DNA of 64,000 nt from Picochlorum sp. 'celeri' (lineage: Eukaryota > Chlorophyta > Trebouxiophyceae), in NCBI GenBank assembly GCA_010909725.1, contig JAACMV010000016.1, positions 659,501-723,500 on the forward strand, written 5' to 3'. Below, piece after piece: positions 1 to 10,892 of the stretch (within the stretch, counting starts at the first letter, position 1; every line of letters starts with the position of its first letter). The notes below the pieces were generated by a model, which saw only the letters and a program-made list of their open reading frames with translations, had not been told where the DNA came from and did not search any database. Position numbers and translations under genes: made by a program.

Positions 1-60
1 TGTGGGATATACGTACCTCGTATCCTGCATCTTTTTCAATCTCATATAGTACTATATGTA

Positions 61-1330
61 TTAAGAGGCTGGCCTGGCCTTCGGGGGTCTCCCTCTCCGT
101 ACCTTTTTGGGCCTGCCCCTCTCCCTAGGCCTGCTCACTTCTCCAGTCTCCTGAGCTCCAGCCTCTGTCGGGGCATGCTCAGGCCTACCAATCGATTCAG
201 ACATTGTATGGATGTGCTCCGGTGCACTCGACACGGGCTGATCTTCAATACTCCCACGTTCCTCTGGCGGTGCTGGTTCGCTCTCTGGCACCTCTCCAAG
301 GGCCTCTTCCCTTGGGTCACTCCGTGGGGCTCCACCGGCTGGAGCCATCACAAATCGATCCATAAGATTCCTGAAAGCTCCCTGATTCATAATGTTGTCC
401 GTCTCGCATGCCATCTGGGCCTCAGTCACTGCAGCCTCAACTGGCAAAGTTGACTTGCCCTGGATCCTTGCCCAGTTCTCAGGATCCGTGCTCTTGTAGT
501 GTTCTACGACCATCTTTTTGTCTTCACTTCGAAGTCTAGAAGGATACAGAAAGGGGATGGCCCTCGGCCAGTTCAGGAACTCCCTTGCTTTGCTGCATAT
601 GGCACACCCATCACCTGAACAGGATTGATAGTCAGGGTGCCCACCTAGCTCCTTGCGGCTTCGATCCTCCGCTTCAACGTCACTCATCCCTACATAAAAC
701 ATTCAATGAAATACTGTAGATCCATGAGATACAGGGCATGCACACATGTGGAGCAGCACCTTGACATTTGTACAGGCTCTTCACTGCCTCAAGTTCCCTG
801 TGCTTCATCTCCTTGATGAGCTGCCCAAGGGTCCCATCGTCTGTGAGAACCGCATCGTAGTCTTCTAGAAACCGCTCATCATCAGGTGGAAACGAGTTGA
901 TGTACATGTTCCACAGGGCCATCAGATCAAACTCAAATTGCTGCACCCTGTCATGCCTGGCATCTGCACAGCATGTTGGAAACGCCCCTCACTCCCCCAG
1001 TTCGTCCAAGAAGGAATGTTATGTATATTCACCATGCATACCTTGCTTCCACATCCCCGTGAGGAGGCTGACAACCTCGCCATTTGGCTGGATGAGGAAC
1101 CCAACAAATTCTGGCAATTTGACTTTCCCAAAGCGTTCGTGCCCACATTCCTTCTTCTGACAATCCGCGATGGCGAACAAAGACTTTTGAATTGCTCGGA
1201 CAATCTTTTTCTCTTCCCTCAGGCACACATCTCGCACCTTGGCACTCCCGGAGAGCCCCCGGTTCCCCCCACGTTGGGGCTCTGGTGGCGGGGAGTCAGA
1301 AACCTCTCCTGGGCCATCAATGTCACTCAT
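61..1330 (-). CDS. AT-hook protein, 3 exons, unknown function
   Basis: Three exons join cleanly on the minus strand: 1330-1042, 963-760 and 689-61, all in phase, giving 373 residues. Introns are 78 and 70 nt with GT-AG ends. The N-terminal half has no domain I recognise; a Cys-containing stretch (CQKKECGHERFG) and a later C-x4-C-x2-C cluster (SCSGDGCAIC) could bind metal. The middle is acidic and Pro/Glu-rich, and the C terminus carries two AT-hook cores (RGRPKK and RGRPPK) in a basic tail. AT-hooks bind the minor groove of AT-rich DNA, so a nuclear chromatin or transposon-related role is plausible. The start ATG at 1330 is the first in frame. The splice model is well supported by frame continuity; function is unknown. 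Confidence 0.65.
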
Positions 1331-2575
1331 ACTGGCGTCAAATATGTAAGATATTAATTTGTAGTGCTATAAACACGCGCTAAGGAACTGCAAAGCCCAG
1401 CAAGTAGGTCGAGAGGTTCACTCGGGTCGGCGCAATCAAACAAGTCGTCGCACTGTACACCGCACGGATCACTCCGACGATTTTTTTCTTGAAATAAGTG
1501 TATTATAATAAAGATATGTGCAAAGCGGCACGAATTCTAGTGCTGTCTGCAGTGAGAGTATTTCGCCAGCGGCATGCACTAGTTCGGCCTGGAAAACCTC
1601 CCATTTCTTTATTTTTATATAGTGGCCTTATATCGTGGGGCAAGTTGCTACACAGCTCGTGTAATTTGATCAAGAGGCGACCTGGTCAGGAGGCATTGAT
1701 GTAAAATCATACATACATCCATATACTAGGAATATCGGTCGTACTTGTATCAAAAAAATGCTGGACTGATGCAGCAGTCCATCCATACATCCAAGTCTGT
1801 CAAAAGATGCATGTACATGGACATGTTTGATATTGGACTGTCAATGAAATAGTTACTAAAAGTTACTTTAGGGGTTACTTTGAATACCTTCAACTTTTGT
1901 CTTCCAGTCCATATATTTACTCGAATGCGATGGCTCACACTCCAATTATGCAGAGTTACTTTAGTTACTATGCTTCTGCATTGTCTGTGATTGCCCTCTG
2001 GTATGGGTGTCCGAAAATACAGGCCAACATGTCTTTCAAATTAATTTCTACTGAACTCTAAAACAAAGTAACTCTACAGGACTAGAGCTCAGAAACACGT
2101 GGCTACCACTTGCCTCAGTCAACAGGGAAACAGGCAGTAGAAGAACAGAGTTATTTTAGTTACTTTGTGCCTATGTGGCGATGTTTCTCATAGCCGACGC
2201 GCTATTGATAGTTATATATGATGAGGCGATTGAACCCTAGAGACAACGTTTCAAGGAGATTCAGTCCTCTGCAGGAAATACAACTTGAACTTTGCCGTTG
2301 TTTCTGGTCAACATCACTTTGGTCGTCCTGTTTGTAACCTCCACATGCAGCCATTAGCCATCATCCTATTGCAAAGCACGTAAATGTACGTGATATACTT
2401 AGAATATCAAGAATAATATTAACGAGGAAAAAACATGCCGACATTGCATGCTCAACCCCTCAGCTGATACATCACGTAAAGAAGAAAAGTCAACCATACT
2501 GGATCACACTCATCTCCACAGACCTGTCCATCAGCCTGTGCTCTGATGCCCTCCCTGCCATTTTTCTGATAAACT
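1331..2575. other. Intergenic region, no gene recognised
   Basis: No convincing coding sequence. From about 1850 to 2165 the motif GTTACTTT and its complement recur irregularly. Positions 1633-1668 share a roughly 30-base block with 26695-26731. Confidence 0.5.
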
Positions 2576-3715
2576 TTATATATAAATTTTATTGTCTGAG
2601 CCTCTGGGGCATGCATCTAGGTCTACCTGGTGTAGCTGTATTTGGTATTTGTTGACATAATATGAGAGGCGAGTCCAATAATCTGAAACATTGCAAAGAA
2701 TATCTCGGCTTCTTGCAGTCATTGGGGAATAGCTCTTGCCAAGTGCCATTTCTGCACTTTGACTGTTTTCAATACCATTGTTCATGCCAGTATTGAAGGA
2801 CTTTTCAACAATGTCTGGGTGCCGAAGTTTGTTTTGTAGCGCCAGAAAATCCCACAATCTTTCGAGGGTACTTGGAACGTCATCCGCTAGATTTTCGGAC
2901 CGAATAATAACGAAACGGTGTGCTGGAAGGCTCTCTGCAAAATTACTGGCCTGATTCCATACGGCCCAACAATTGGCAAAACAACTTTTTTGCCTGGTAC
3001 AATGCTTTTCCAACAACTTTTCAAAGTTTTCTGGCGTTCTCTCTGTTTTATTCTTTGCTGTGCTTGCCCAACCAGTGCAATCGTGGCCATCGAAAAGTGG
3101 ATTGCACCAAAACTGCCACGCTGCATATGCCCAGTCAATAGGATTTCTGACCAGAGCAATGAATTTGGTATTACTATTCCTAAAAATGAAATCTTGTAGA
3201 GGCGGTAAAATTCCCATATTGCCACTGCCAAAAGATTCATTTTGACCCATGTGTTTCTTAATGAAAGGAATCAGGGGCTGACCATGATAACGTATCTCTT
3301 TCTCGGCACATCTACTGCCAACATTGTCACACAAGTACTGCCACAGTGCAGAAGACCCAGATTTGGCCCCTGCAACTATAATCCAAGAAGGGAGACAGAA
3401 TTTATCATCCTGTGAAGTAAAACAGTCCACAACAGGAAAATTAGAATCTTGTCGGATATTCTTGTATAGTTTCCCATCTATGAGCAGCGCTCTATCTGCT
3501 ATGTCAACCTTGTTGCAACCTCTTTCCAGGTTGCGTTCGGGAAAGCAGTCACGGACTCTCAATCTGAGACGGTTACTCTCTGTGACTCTCTCTCTATACA
3601 TACAAGTATATATATATATACTTGAACCCATAACGGTTAATACCAAATATGCAATGATAAATCTTGAGGTAAGGAAAAGGTCTCTGTATGAAACTCCTGC
3701 ACTTTCTGCTTGCAT
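2576..3715 (-). CDS. Type II membrane sulfotransferase
   Basis: A single-exon frame of 379 residues. A short cytosolic N terminus precedes one membrane anchor (about residues 17-38), followed by a lumenal catalytic domain. The 5'-phosphosulfate-binding P-loop is visible as AKSGSS (117-122), the counterpart of PKSGTT in carbohydrate sulfotransferases. The 3'-phosphate motif appears as RNPIDWAYAAW (190-200). Such enzymes transfer sulfate from PAPS to glycans in the Golgi. Cysteines are frequent in the lumenal part (FWCNPLFDGHDC, KHCTRQKSCFANC), as expected for a secretory protein. It lies alone, bounded on the right by a transposon-like element starting at 3802. Family assignment is firm; the acceptor glycan is unknown. 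Together with the glycosidase-like and glycosyltransferase genes downstream it suggests sulfated polysaccharide synthesis (inference). Confidence 0.85.
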   Translation of the reverse strand: MQAESAGVSYRDLFLTSRFIIAYLVLTVMGSSIYIYTCMYRERVTESNRLRLRVRDCFPERNLERGCNKVDIADRALLIDGKLYKNIRQDSNFPVVDCFTSQDDKFCLPSWIIVAGAKSGSSALWQYLCDNVGSRCAEKEIRYHGQPLIPFIKKHMGQNESFGSGNMGILPPLQDFIFRNSNTKFIALVRNPIDWAYAAWQFWCNPLFDGHDCTGWASTAKNKTERTPENFEKLLEKHCTRQKSCFANCWAVWNQASNFAESLPAHRFVIIRSENLADDVPSTLERLWDFLALQNKLRHPDIVEKSFNTGMNNGIENSQSAEMALGKSYSPMTARSRDILCNVSDYWTRLSYYVNKYQIQLHQVDLDACPRGSDNKIYI

Positions 3716-3801
3716 GTTGATATGGCGTCACTGGTCGACAACTACTGTTGATACAAAGCAAAAACTTGTCTGCATTAGATAATTTTCTATTGTTTTTTTT
3801 A

Positions 3802-4452
3802 AGGCCGCTTTTACTTGATTCCTTGGTTCCCGTATGGTGCCAAAATCTGAAACCGTTCGAACGGTTTGGAACGGACCGAATTCGGTCCTTCGGGAAATAA
3901 TTAGATTTTGCCGAAAAAATAGATTCGACCGTAGAGGCTTGTAACTGAATATATACAGTCAGAAAAGAGCGTTATACATGAATTTGATTGATATATAGTC
4001 TATTTGATAGCTCATCGGACTCGGAGCACAGCCAAAAATGGCCAGATGGGTCAGTTTCCGAGGCCTCTCCTGGCTCATCTACCAACGGTGCATTCCTGTG
4101 AGCCCCTATACGCCTTTTCCCCTTTATTTCGGACACGAATGCTTTTTTAAAGTACTAATGTACCCTTTTCTCCTATCTACCTTTGTCAGAGATGGTCAGG
4201 CGTGACTACATCAAATTTAATTTTTGCCGACTGGCCCATCGGCCAGAGGCCCACTCTTGGGGCGAGAGCGATGCATCATGGTCACCATTTGGACCGAAAG
4301 TGGTGCCAATCGATTCCTTTTGAAGAGATCTATCTCATAGTTACATCAAAAGTTGTAAATTCTTTGTCATTGGTGACTTACAGCCATTTCTATTTTTTTG
4401 GTCCATCTCGTTTGAAGTCCGTTCGGTCACCATACGGGAACCAAGGAATCAA
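3802..4452. mobile_element. TIR element A of the AGGCCGC family (interrupted)
   Basis: The left terminus at 3802-3838 reads AAGGCCGCTTTTACTTG and continues into ATTCCTTGGTTCCCGTATGGTG. An inverted copy of the inner part lies at 4427-4452 (CACCATACGGGAACCAAGG then AATCAA). The outer GGCCGC part is missing on the right, where a CACTA-type terminus begins at 4453. The subterminal stretch 4202-4426 is recognisably similar to 22090-22440, just inside the right end of another member. No coding capacity is seen. It appears to be a short non-autonomous member cut by, or abutting, the next transposon. Confidence 0.6.
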
Positions 4453-7400
4453 CACTTACAGAAAGGATGGTGGCCTCCTTAAATCCCAAATTTTCCTGAG
4501 GGGCGTATTTTATTATTTCGACGAGGCCATCGAAAAGAGGGTAAGAAAATATGCCTATTAGAAGAGAAATGAGGAAATTTGGTGCGATATTCGAAAAGTT
4601 ATGGGCCTCTGAGTAAATTGGGTTGTGTGAAAATTTTGAGAAGTCAGGTCGACCGCCTGTGGTACTAATTAAGGAAAGTGCGGACTCAATTAGACCACAC
4701 CGATTCTTGCACAATAGCGTCGTTGCATTGCTCTTTCTTGCATACTTTCAATACTTTAAATGAACATCGTTATTCAACAGCAATGCTTCTCGCTGCGGCG
4801 AAGGTTGAGGCCATGGTTGGAGAGTAGGCAAGGAGTGCATCCATTCCTTTTTTGCGTGCCGTCCACTGCAAGTTTGCACTGCGGCCATTCACCCTCCAAA
4901 ACTCCTTCGAGAACTTTGCAGATGGAAATTTGGCAGGCGGTATATGTGATCGGTACGCTGATCACCCTGATTTCATCCTGTCAGGGGCTCTCTGTTTGAA
5001 CTCCTTTGCAGTAGCTCCCAGACAATTTACTATGTCTCCTGTGGATCGACGGGAATGCATCGTTTCTTTCTTATATGTCCCGTATATTGCATACTTATTT
5101 ACTTTATCTGGGTTGTAAGGGACTGCATACGGGAACATGTTCATAGACGACCCAACTTGAGGAGCCACGGAATTCTTCTCCACCAGCAAGACAGACTGAG
5201 ACCTCCTCTTTTGCCATTCTGCCATCGAGAATCGTTTTGCTATTGCAGCCATTTCCATCACTTTGACAAGTTGTGAGATAAAGGAGCGTACAGAGTAATG
5301 CGTTCCTTGTGAATGCCTTGGTATTCGTCCTTATGCTTTATGCAGATCTTCCTAATCAGACTCAGGTTATCTCGCTCTCTACAGCTGCCCTCAATCTATC
5401 CTTTGCAGCATCTTTAGTTGCGAAGCAAGTGATCACATTTTGGTCCATGTTTGGTATTGAAGATAACGTGCTGTGTGCGTATGGCAGTGGAACACGGTGC
5501 CCTCAGCCACTCAGTGTTGGTCTGATGTATCCTGTGGCATGGCACTCTGCTCAGATGGTCCTATCTACTGCTTGGCTGTCTCCAACGCCGCTTTAATGAG
5601 ATATCACTCTCCTAAAGTCGCAATAGGAATGTTTATGGAGCTTACTGGACAAATCTAGGCCTTTCGAAGGAACGCAATCCTGATAATTGGTGCAGTTGGC
5701 AAAAGATATCTCTTGAGGTAGGAGGCACATTGCTGTGAGCATGTTGCGCGTGGGCAACGTCTATGCCTTCGCTTCCCGGAATAGCCTGGATAAATATAGC
5801 CTATTTATCTATCTCTAGTTGTTCGGAGCCGCGAATGAGTTCAGCCTGGTGGCCTCCCCATGGGTCATGTGATGCACCACAAATTGCCTCAAATGTGTCC
5901 AAGCTTCACTGACCTTCAGTGTTTGTACAGCGACACCTGTCACCTTTCGTCGTCCTAGAAAGCCCGATAATGTTGTTTTATGAATTCTTTGACTTTTGTA
6001 TAGTCCTGACTGTCGCGGTTCTCCATGGGCGGACGATTGAAGGAGTTGTTCAGAATGATACCATTTTCCTGAGTAGGGAGCAGTCTCCCTGGTGTTCTCA
6101 TATGCATATAGGGGTGGCTGGCCCTCTTCTTGCTGTGCCCATGCCGCAAACGATTAATACATTTCTTCTATTTATTATTTGATATCCAAAGGAATCAAGT
6201 TATACAGAGGAGATGGCATCCCATGAGGATGCTCATAGCAAGAGACACTTGTCCAGAGTTGTGAATCCCATCTGATCCTGCCACTCGTTCAGGGCTGATC
6301 CGCCAGGCATTCCATTCGATACAACAATTGTTTTGTCGAAAAATTTGTTGGTGTGTCGTTGCGGGACCTTTGAGACCTGCTGCCAGGAGAAAGTACAACC
6401 TCTGTAGCAGTCCCTCTCAAGCACACATCTGGACCTTGTCTGTTGCTTTGGCATCTCAAGAGATGAGCCCTCCCATGCTTTCCTACCACACCAAACTAGT
6501 TCATTTTAGAGTATAGCAATGCATTGGGCTCCCAAATGCCTGAGATTCATCGCCAATGCCGATTTACCATGTGTAGACTGCTCAGTCCGTCCCCTGCTTT
6601 GAGTTGCTCTTCTGTCAGCCATTTGAACCCCTCACACGTGTACAGCGACTCTTCTCGGCCACTTCTGCGCTGAATCTCATACGTTTTGTATATTGAGTAG
6701 ATTCTTGATATAGTTTTGTGGACCCCAAAGTTGTGAGAGTGCTGCAAGGGTTCCCACTGCTAGCTGCCTAAAGTCTGTTTGTACTCCATCCAACTCCTCC
6801 ATCTTCATCTGTATCCGTGTGTTTACAGAACGGAGCACTACTATTGTAACGAAAAGTCATTTATGGACTTCATCTGTTTCAAGCCTGCAATATCATTGGT
6901 CTTTCGCAGCAGACGAACTACTCCATGGTGAAATGAACCTTGTGGTGGATCAACTGCAAGAGACATGTCACAGACGGAGGCAAGATACGGTGGTATCAGC
7001 ACTCATGGTACTACGTATTCAGGATTCATCGTATTTGTGTTAGCACAAATCATGAGGACAGGCTGAATTCTGGAGCTTCCGGGGAGAAGAGTGAGTCCTC
7101 CACTACACTTGCAGAAGATGAACCTGGTGTTGGAGAAGCTCCCTGCATGGTAAACTCCCGACGAGTATTCCTTCACCTTCACAGCGATCAGAAAGAGCTG
7201 TGGAAATGATTCAAATTCGCTGATCATCGACGATCCGCACAAAGTCAAAGAAGAACATCTTGAATTTGATGGAAGGGCCAAAGCTTCCATGTCTGACCCA
7301 ATACACAAGCAAGCACTCGACACTGTCAAATATGTCCAGGAAAAGTACAATCAGTTGAAGAAACTGCTTTCTTTTATTCCAAAGATAAGGTAGAGAATGA

Positions 7401-8516
7401 CGCCAAGGCAGAAAGGGATATCCTCAAGAAACAGGTGGCAGAACTCCAGAAGGAAGTGAAGAAACTGTTTTAGAGCAGACGTCCAGGGGCAAAGCGTGGT
7501 GACGAACGCAGGATTGTGGCAACGAATACGCAACAAAATATATCACAGGGACATCCAGGCGACGGAGGCCTCTCGAGGATGCACAAGACAAAGAGAATTG
7601 ACCCACATCATGGCACCCTGGAGATGCACAAGTGAGCCGGGCGGTTGGGCTGGACGGGTATTGTTTTTTCCAAGTGAATATTTAGCACTGCCCATACAGC
7701 CTCAGAATGATACAGTATCAATAAATAAACAATATACTCTAATGTAAGTTCCAAATTCGTAGCAGAGCGACTCGCTCGCAGCGTGACCAACGACATTCCA
7801 TCACTAACGACCACCCTTGTATATGTGCCTGCAGGTATAGAGTCCCTCCAATCACGTCGCCAAACAATTAATAAAGGTAAGAACTGACAATTATGTGTGG
7901 TGCAGGTGTGAATAGACGTGGAATGGAGAGGACTCGCCGTCTGGCAACAGACGGTTAACGGTTTTTCCCCAATGGTCGCCCCAGTGCCTACAGTGGCACA
8001 ACAAGGGGTGATCATTGGTGGAAAAGCAATGAATCAATCGAATTCTAAAGTATCGTGTAAAAAGAATTAAAAAATCGAGCAGCCCCGGAGGGGGCGAGCA
8101 ACGATTTGTCGTAATTAGATATATTAAGTACAACCCGCCTGCGAAAATTTTCCAAAATTCCCCGACCTGCCAGTTAGCACGTTCTTTTGATCGAGTTTTG
8201 ATCCAGCGCAGTGGAGCCATTTCACGCACTCCCGCCGCTCTAAAAAGTTGCATTAATACTTAAAAGTTCATATTGTGTCCAGGGAACGGCGTCTTTACGC
8301 GTCAAACATAACTTTTGGACGCTCAGTTTCAAGCGCATCTGCACATCCCTCCGAGAGGCGAACTCCCGATTGCGCGAACCATTTGGCGTCAAATTTTCAC
8401 GAGATACTCTATTTGTAACACTGATCAATAATATATACGAGCGGGAATATATAACGCCCTGTGCGCGACGAAATCAGCGACCCAAAATCAAGGGGACTGC
8501 CATCCTTTCTGTAAGT
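4453..8516 (-). mobile_element. CACTA/Tnp2-type transposon copy 1, degenerate
   Basis: The left end CACTTACAGAAAGGATGG followed by TGGCCTCC (4453-4480) is the reverse complement of the right end of copy 2 (12,615-12,641). The right end, CCATCCTTTCTGTAAG at 8500-8515, mirrors the left end of copy 2. The span is about 4.06 kb. The interior is decayed: plus-strand frames at 6940-7475 match the coiled-coil accessory protein of copy 2 (for example VKEEHLEFDGRAKAS and DTVKYVQEKYN) but with frameshifts and stops. No intact transposase remains at 4500-6200. The CACT start and the linked Tnp2 protein in copy 2 place the family in the CACTA/EnSpm superfamily. Target-site duplications could not be confirmed. 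Confidence 0.6.
6940..7475 (+). pseudogene. Decayed copy of CACTA accessory coiled-coil protein
   Basis: Translations across shifting plus-strand frames align with the C-terminal half of the protein encoded at 9604-10749. Blocks resembling RHV..G.K..WYQ..WY, then NSLIIDDPHKVKEEHLEFDG, then DTVKYVQEKYN are visible, ending in a stretch shared exactly (AELQKEVKKLF then stop). Upstream of about 7405 similarity drops to clearly diverged; from 7405 on it is identical. Stops and frame changes show it is not a working gene. Confidence 0.6.
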
Positions 8517-9672
8517 CGATCGACTGTGTAATAATCCCCTATTAGGCCGCTTTTACTTGCACTTACAGAAAGGATGGCAGTCCCCTTGATTTTGGGTCGC
8601 TGATTTCGTCGCGCACAGGGCGTTATATATTCCCGCTCGTATATATTATTGATCAGTGTTACAAATAGAGTATCTCGTGAAAATTTGACGCCAAATGGTT
8701 CGCGCAATCGGGAGTTCGCCTCTCGGAGGGATGTGCAGATGCGCTTGAAACTGAGCGTCCAAAAGTTATGTTTGACGCGTAAAGACGCCGTTCCCTGGAC
8801 ACAATATGAACTTTTAAGTATTAATGCAACTTTTTAGAGCGGCGGGAGTGCGTGAAATGGCTCCACTGCGCTGGATCAAAACTCGATCAAAAGAACGTGC
8901 TAACTGGCAGGTCGGGGAATTTTGGAAAATTTTCGCAGGCGGGTTGTACTTAATATATCTAATTACGACAAATCGTTGCTCGCCCCCTCCGGGGCTGCTC
9001 GATTTTTTAATTCTTTTTACACGATACTTTAGAATTCGATTGATTCATTGCTTTTCCACCAATGATCACCCCTTGTTGTGCCACTGTAGGCACTGGGGCG
9101 ACCATTGGGGAAAAACCGTTAACCGTCTGTTGCCAGACGGCGAGTCCTCTCCATTCCACGTCTATTCACACCTGCACCACACATAATTGTCAGTTCTTAC
9201 CTTTATTAATTGTTTGGCGACGTGATTGGAGGGACTCTATACCTGCAGGCACATATACAAGGGTGGTCGTTAGTGATGGAATGTCGTTGGTCACGCTGCG
9301 AGCGAGTCGCTCTGCTACGAATTTGGAACTTACATTAGAGTATATTGTTTATTTATTGATACTGTATCATTCTGAGGCTGTATGGGCAGTGCTAAATATT
9401 CACTTGGAAAAAACAATACCCGTCCAGCCCAACCGCCCGGCTCACTTGTGCATCTCCAGGGTGCCATGATGTGGGTCAATTCTCTTTGTCTTGTGCATCC
9501 TCGAGAGGCCTCCGTCGCCTGGATGTCCCTGTGATATATTTTGTTGCGTATTCGTTGCCACAATCCTGCGTTCGTCACCACGCTTTGCCCCTGGACGTCT
9601 GCTCTAAAACAGTTTCTTCACTTCCTTCTGGAGTTCTGCCACCTGTTTCTTGAGGATATCCCTTTCTGCCTT
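7405..9672. repeat. 1.1-kb inverted repeat (palindrome) with 44-bp centre
   Basis: Left arm 7405-8516 and right arm 8561-9672 are reverse complements, about 1,112 bp each. Every open frame in one arm has an identical mirror in the other, with coordinates summing to 17,077. The spacer 8517-8560 contains ATTAGGCCGCTTTTACTTG, a terminus of the AGGCCGC family. The arms are the facing ends of two inverted CACTA-type elements. At 7404/9673 the match stops and gives way to homology with many differences, so the arms are far more alike than the rest of the two elements. Confidence 0.85.
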
Positions 9673-10749
9673 CCACTCCTCGTATAATTTGTCTTTCCTA
9701 GCCATTGATCGCTTCAGTTCATTGTACTTTTCCTGGACATGTTTGACACTGTCGAGTGCTTGCTTGTGTATTTGTTCAGACATGAGAGCTTTAGCCTTCC
9801 CGTCGAATTCAGGATGTTCCTCTTTGACTTTGTCAAGATCGTCGACGATGAGCGAATTTATCTCATTTCCAGAATTTTGCTTGCCCCCTGTAAAGATGAA
9901 GGAATACTTGTCCCGAGAATACCATGCAGGAAGCTTTTGTAACACGAAGGGTCTCAGATGCTGCAAGTGCTCTTGGGTGGAAAACCTCTTGTCGCCTTCT
10001 GCCGCATGGTTCAGTCCATCTAGATACTCTCCAATGCAATCGATAAGATATCTTCCAACTTGAAGGTACCAGTGACGATCTGCATCCATGTTTTTTCGGA
10101 CACCGTCTCTGACATGTCTGTTGTGATTATTCCGGTGATTTGAACTCAGGTATGCCATGAGTTTATCCCCTGTGTATGATGCCGAAACCTTGGCCAGTTC
10201 TCCACATTCTAGCATGACTTTTTCTTTGCATACTTCAAAAAGGAGTTCATGCGCTATGGGCATCCCTTTTTTCTGTGGCATGTATGCTTGGCATTGTTCA
10301 AAGTCACCATTGACAGGAGCCCTGGCCCAGTACTTCATGCAAGCCTCGCGGGCGTGCTTCTGTATATGCTTGTCCTCAACAAACAAAGACTCTGATTTGT
10401 CATCGTTTGAAATCTCGCTACTCTCGTCAATATCTACGGGAGAAGAGTTGGCAACTTCACCAGGAGGGTCTGCCTCGCACCAGTGTAACAGGTGTGTGAC
10501 GTCGGGTTTCAGACAATGTGGGCTAACTCGTACTCCTAAATGCTCTATAATGATATCATTTCTAATGCCCTCTCGCTCTCTGAATGCACTTGTCTGTTCA
10601 TAGAGTTCATCGTCAGTCAACCCTGCCTCGGTGGCCTGGAGTTCCAAGCACGGCTCTTCCCCGGATTTATGCTTTATTCGTACTGTAGGCATAAGTTTTC
10701 GAACACAATGTGCATTATACGACTGCAAAGATTGACTGTCAGCGTGCAA
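9604..10749 (-). CDS. CACTA-element accessory protein with C-terminal coiled coil
   Basis: The frame is open for 381 codons, but the first in-frame ATG is at 10,692 (MPTVRIKHKSG), giving about 362 residues; translation may start there. The middle has Cys and His residues without a recognisable finger. The last 70 residues (roughly KVKEEHPEFDGKAKA to AELQKEVKKLF) are heptad-rich and should form a coiled coil. It is transcribed divergently from the Tnp2-like transposase, whose start lies at 10,893. Many CACTA elements encode a second protein that binds subterminal repeats (TnpA/TNP1 type); a similar role is plausible by position only, as I see no sequence signature for it. A decayed copy lies at 6940-7475. 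Confidence 0.55.
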   Translation of the reverse strand: MHADSQSLQSYNAHCVRKLMPTVRIKHKSGEEPCLELQATEAGLTDDELYEQTSAFREREGIRNDIIIEHLGVRVSPHCLKPDVTHLLHWCEADPPGEVANSSPVDIDESSEISNDDKSESLFVEDKHIQKHAREACMKYWARAPVNGDFEQCQAYMPQKKGMPIAHELLFEVCKEKVMLECGELAKVSASYTGDKLMAYLSSNHRNNHNRHVRDGVRKNMDADRHWYLQVGRYLIDCIGEYLDGLNHAAEGDKRFSTQEHLQHLRPFVLQKLPAWYSRDKYSFIFTGGKQNSGNEINSLIVDDLDKVKEEHPEFDGKAKALMSEQIHKQALDSVKHVQEKYNELKRSMARKDKLYEEWKAERDILKKQVAELQKEVKKLF

Positions 10750-10892
10750 TTGATAGACGATTGAAAGTCAGATTTTGAATTTCAAATTTTTGGCTTGCGA
10801 ACAATTGCGTCGGACGAGGGGCTCGTGTGCTATAGATTTCACTCTCACGATTACAAATCGTAATATAGTATATACATGTATGATATATCACA

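Noticed and set aside
1840..2165. Recurrent GTTACTTT motifs, considered as a repeat array
   Set aside because: Spacing is irregular and copies are short; no array structure or CRISPR-like spacing.
7496..9581. Eight mirrored frames of 60-135 codons in the palindrome
   Set aside because: They are duplicated only because the DNA is an inverted repeat; none has a recognisable domain.
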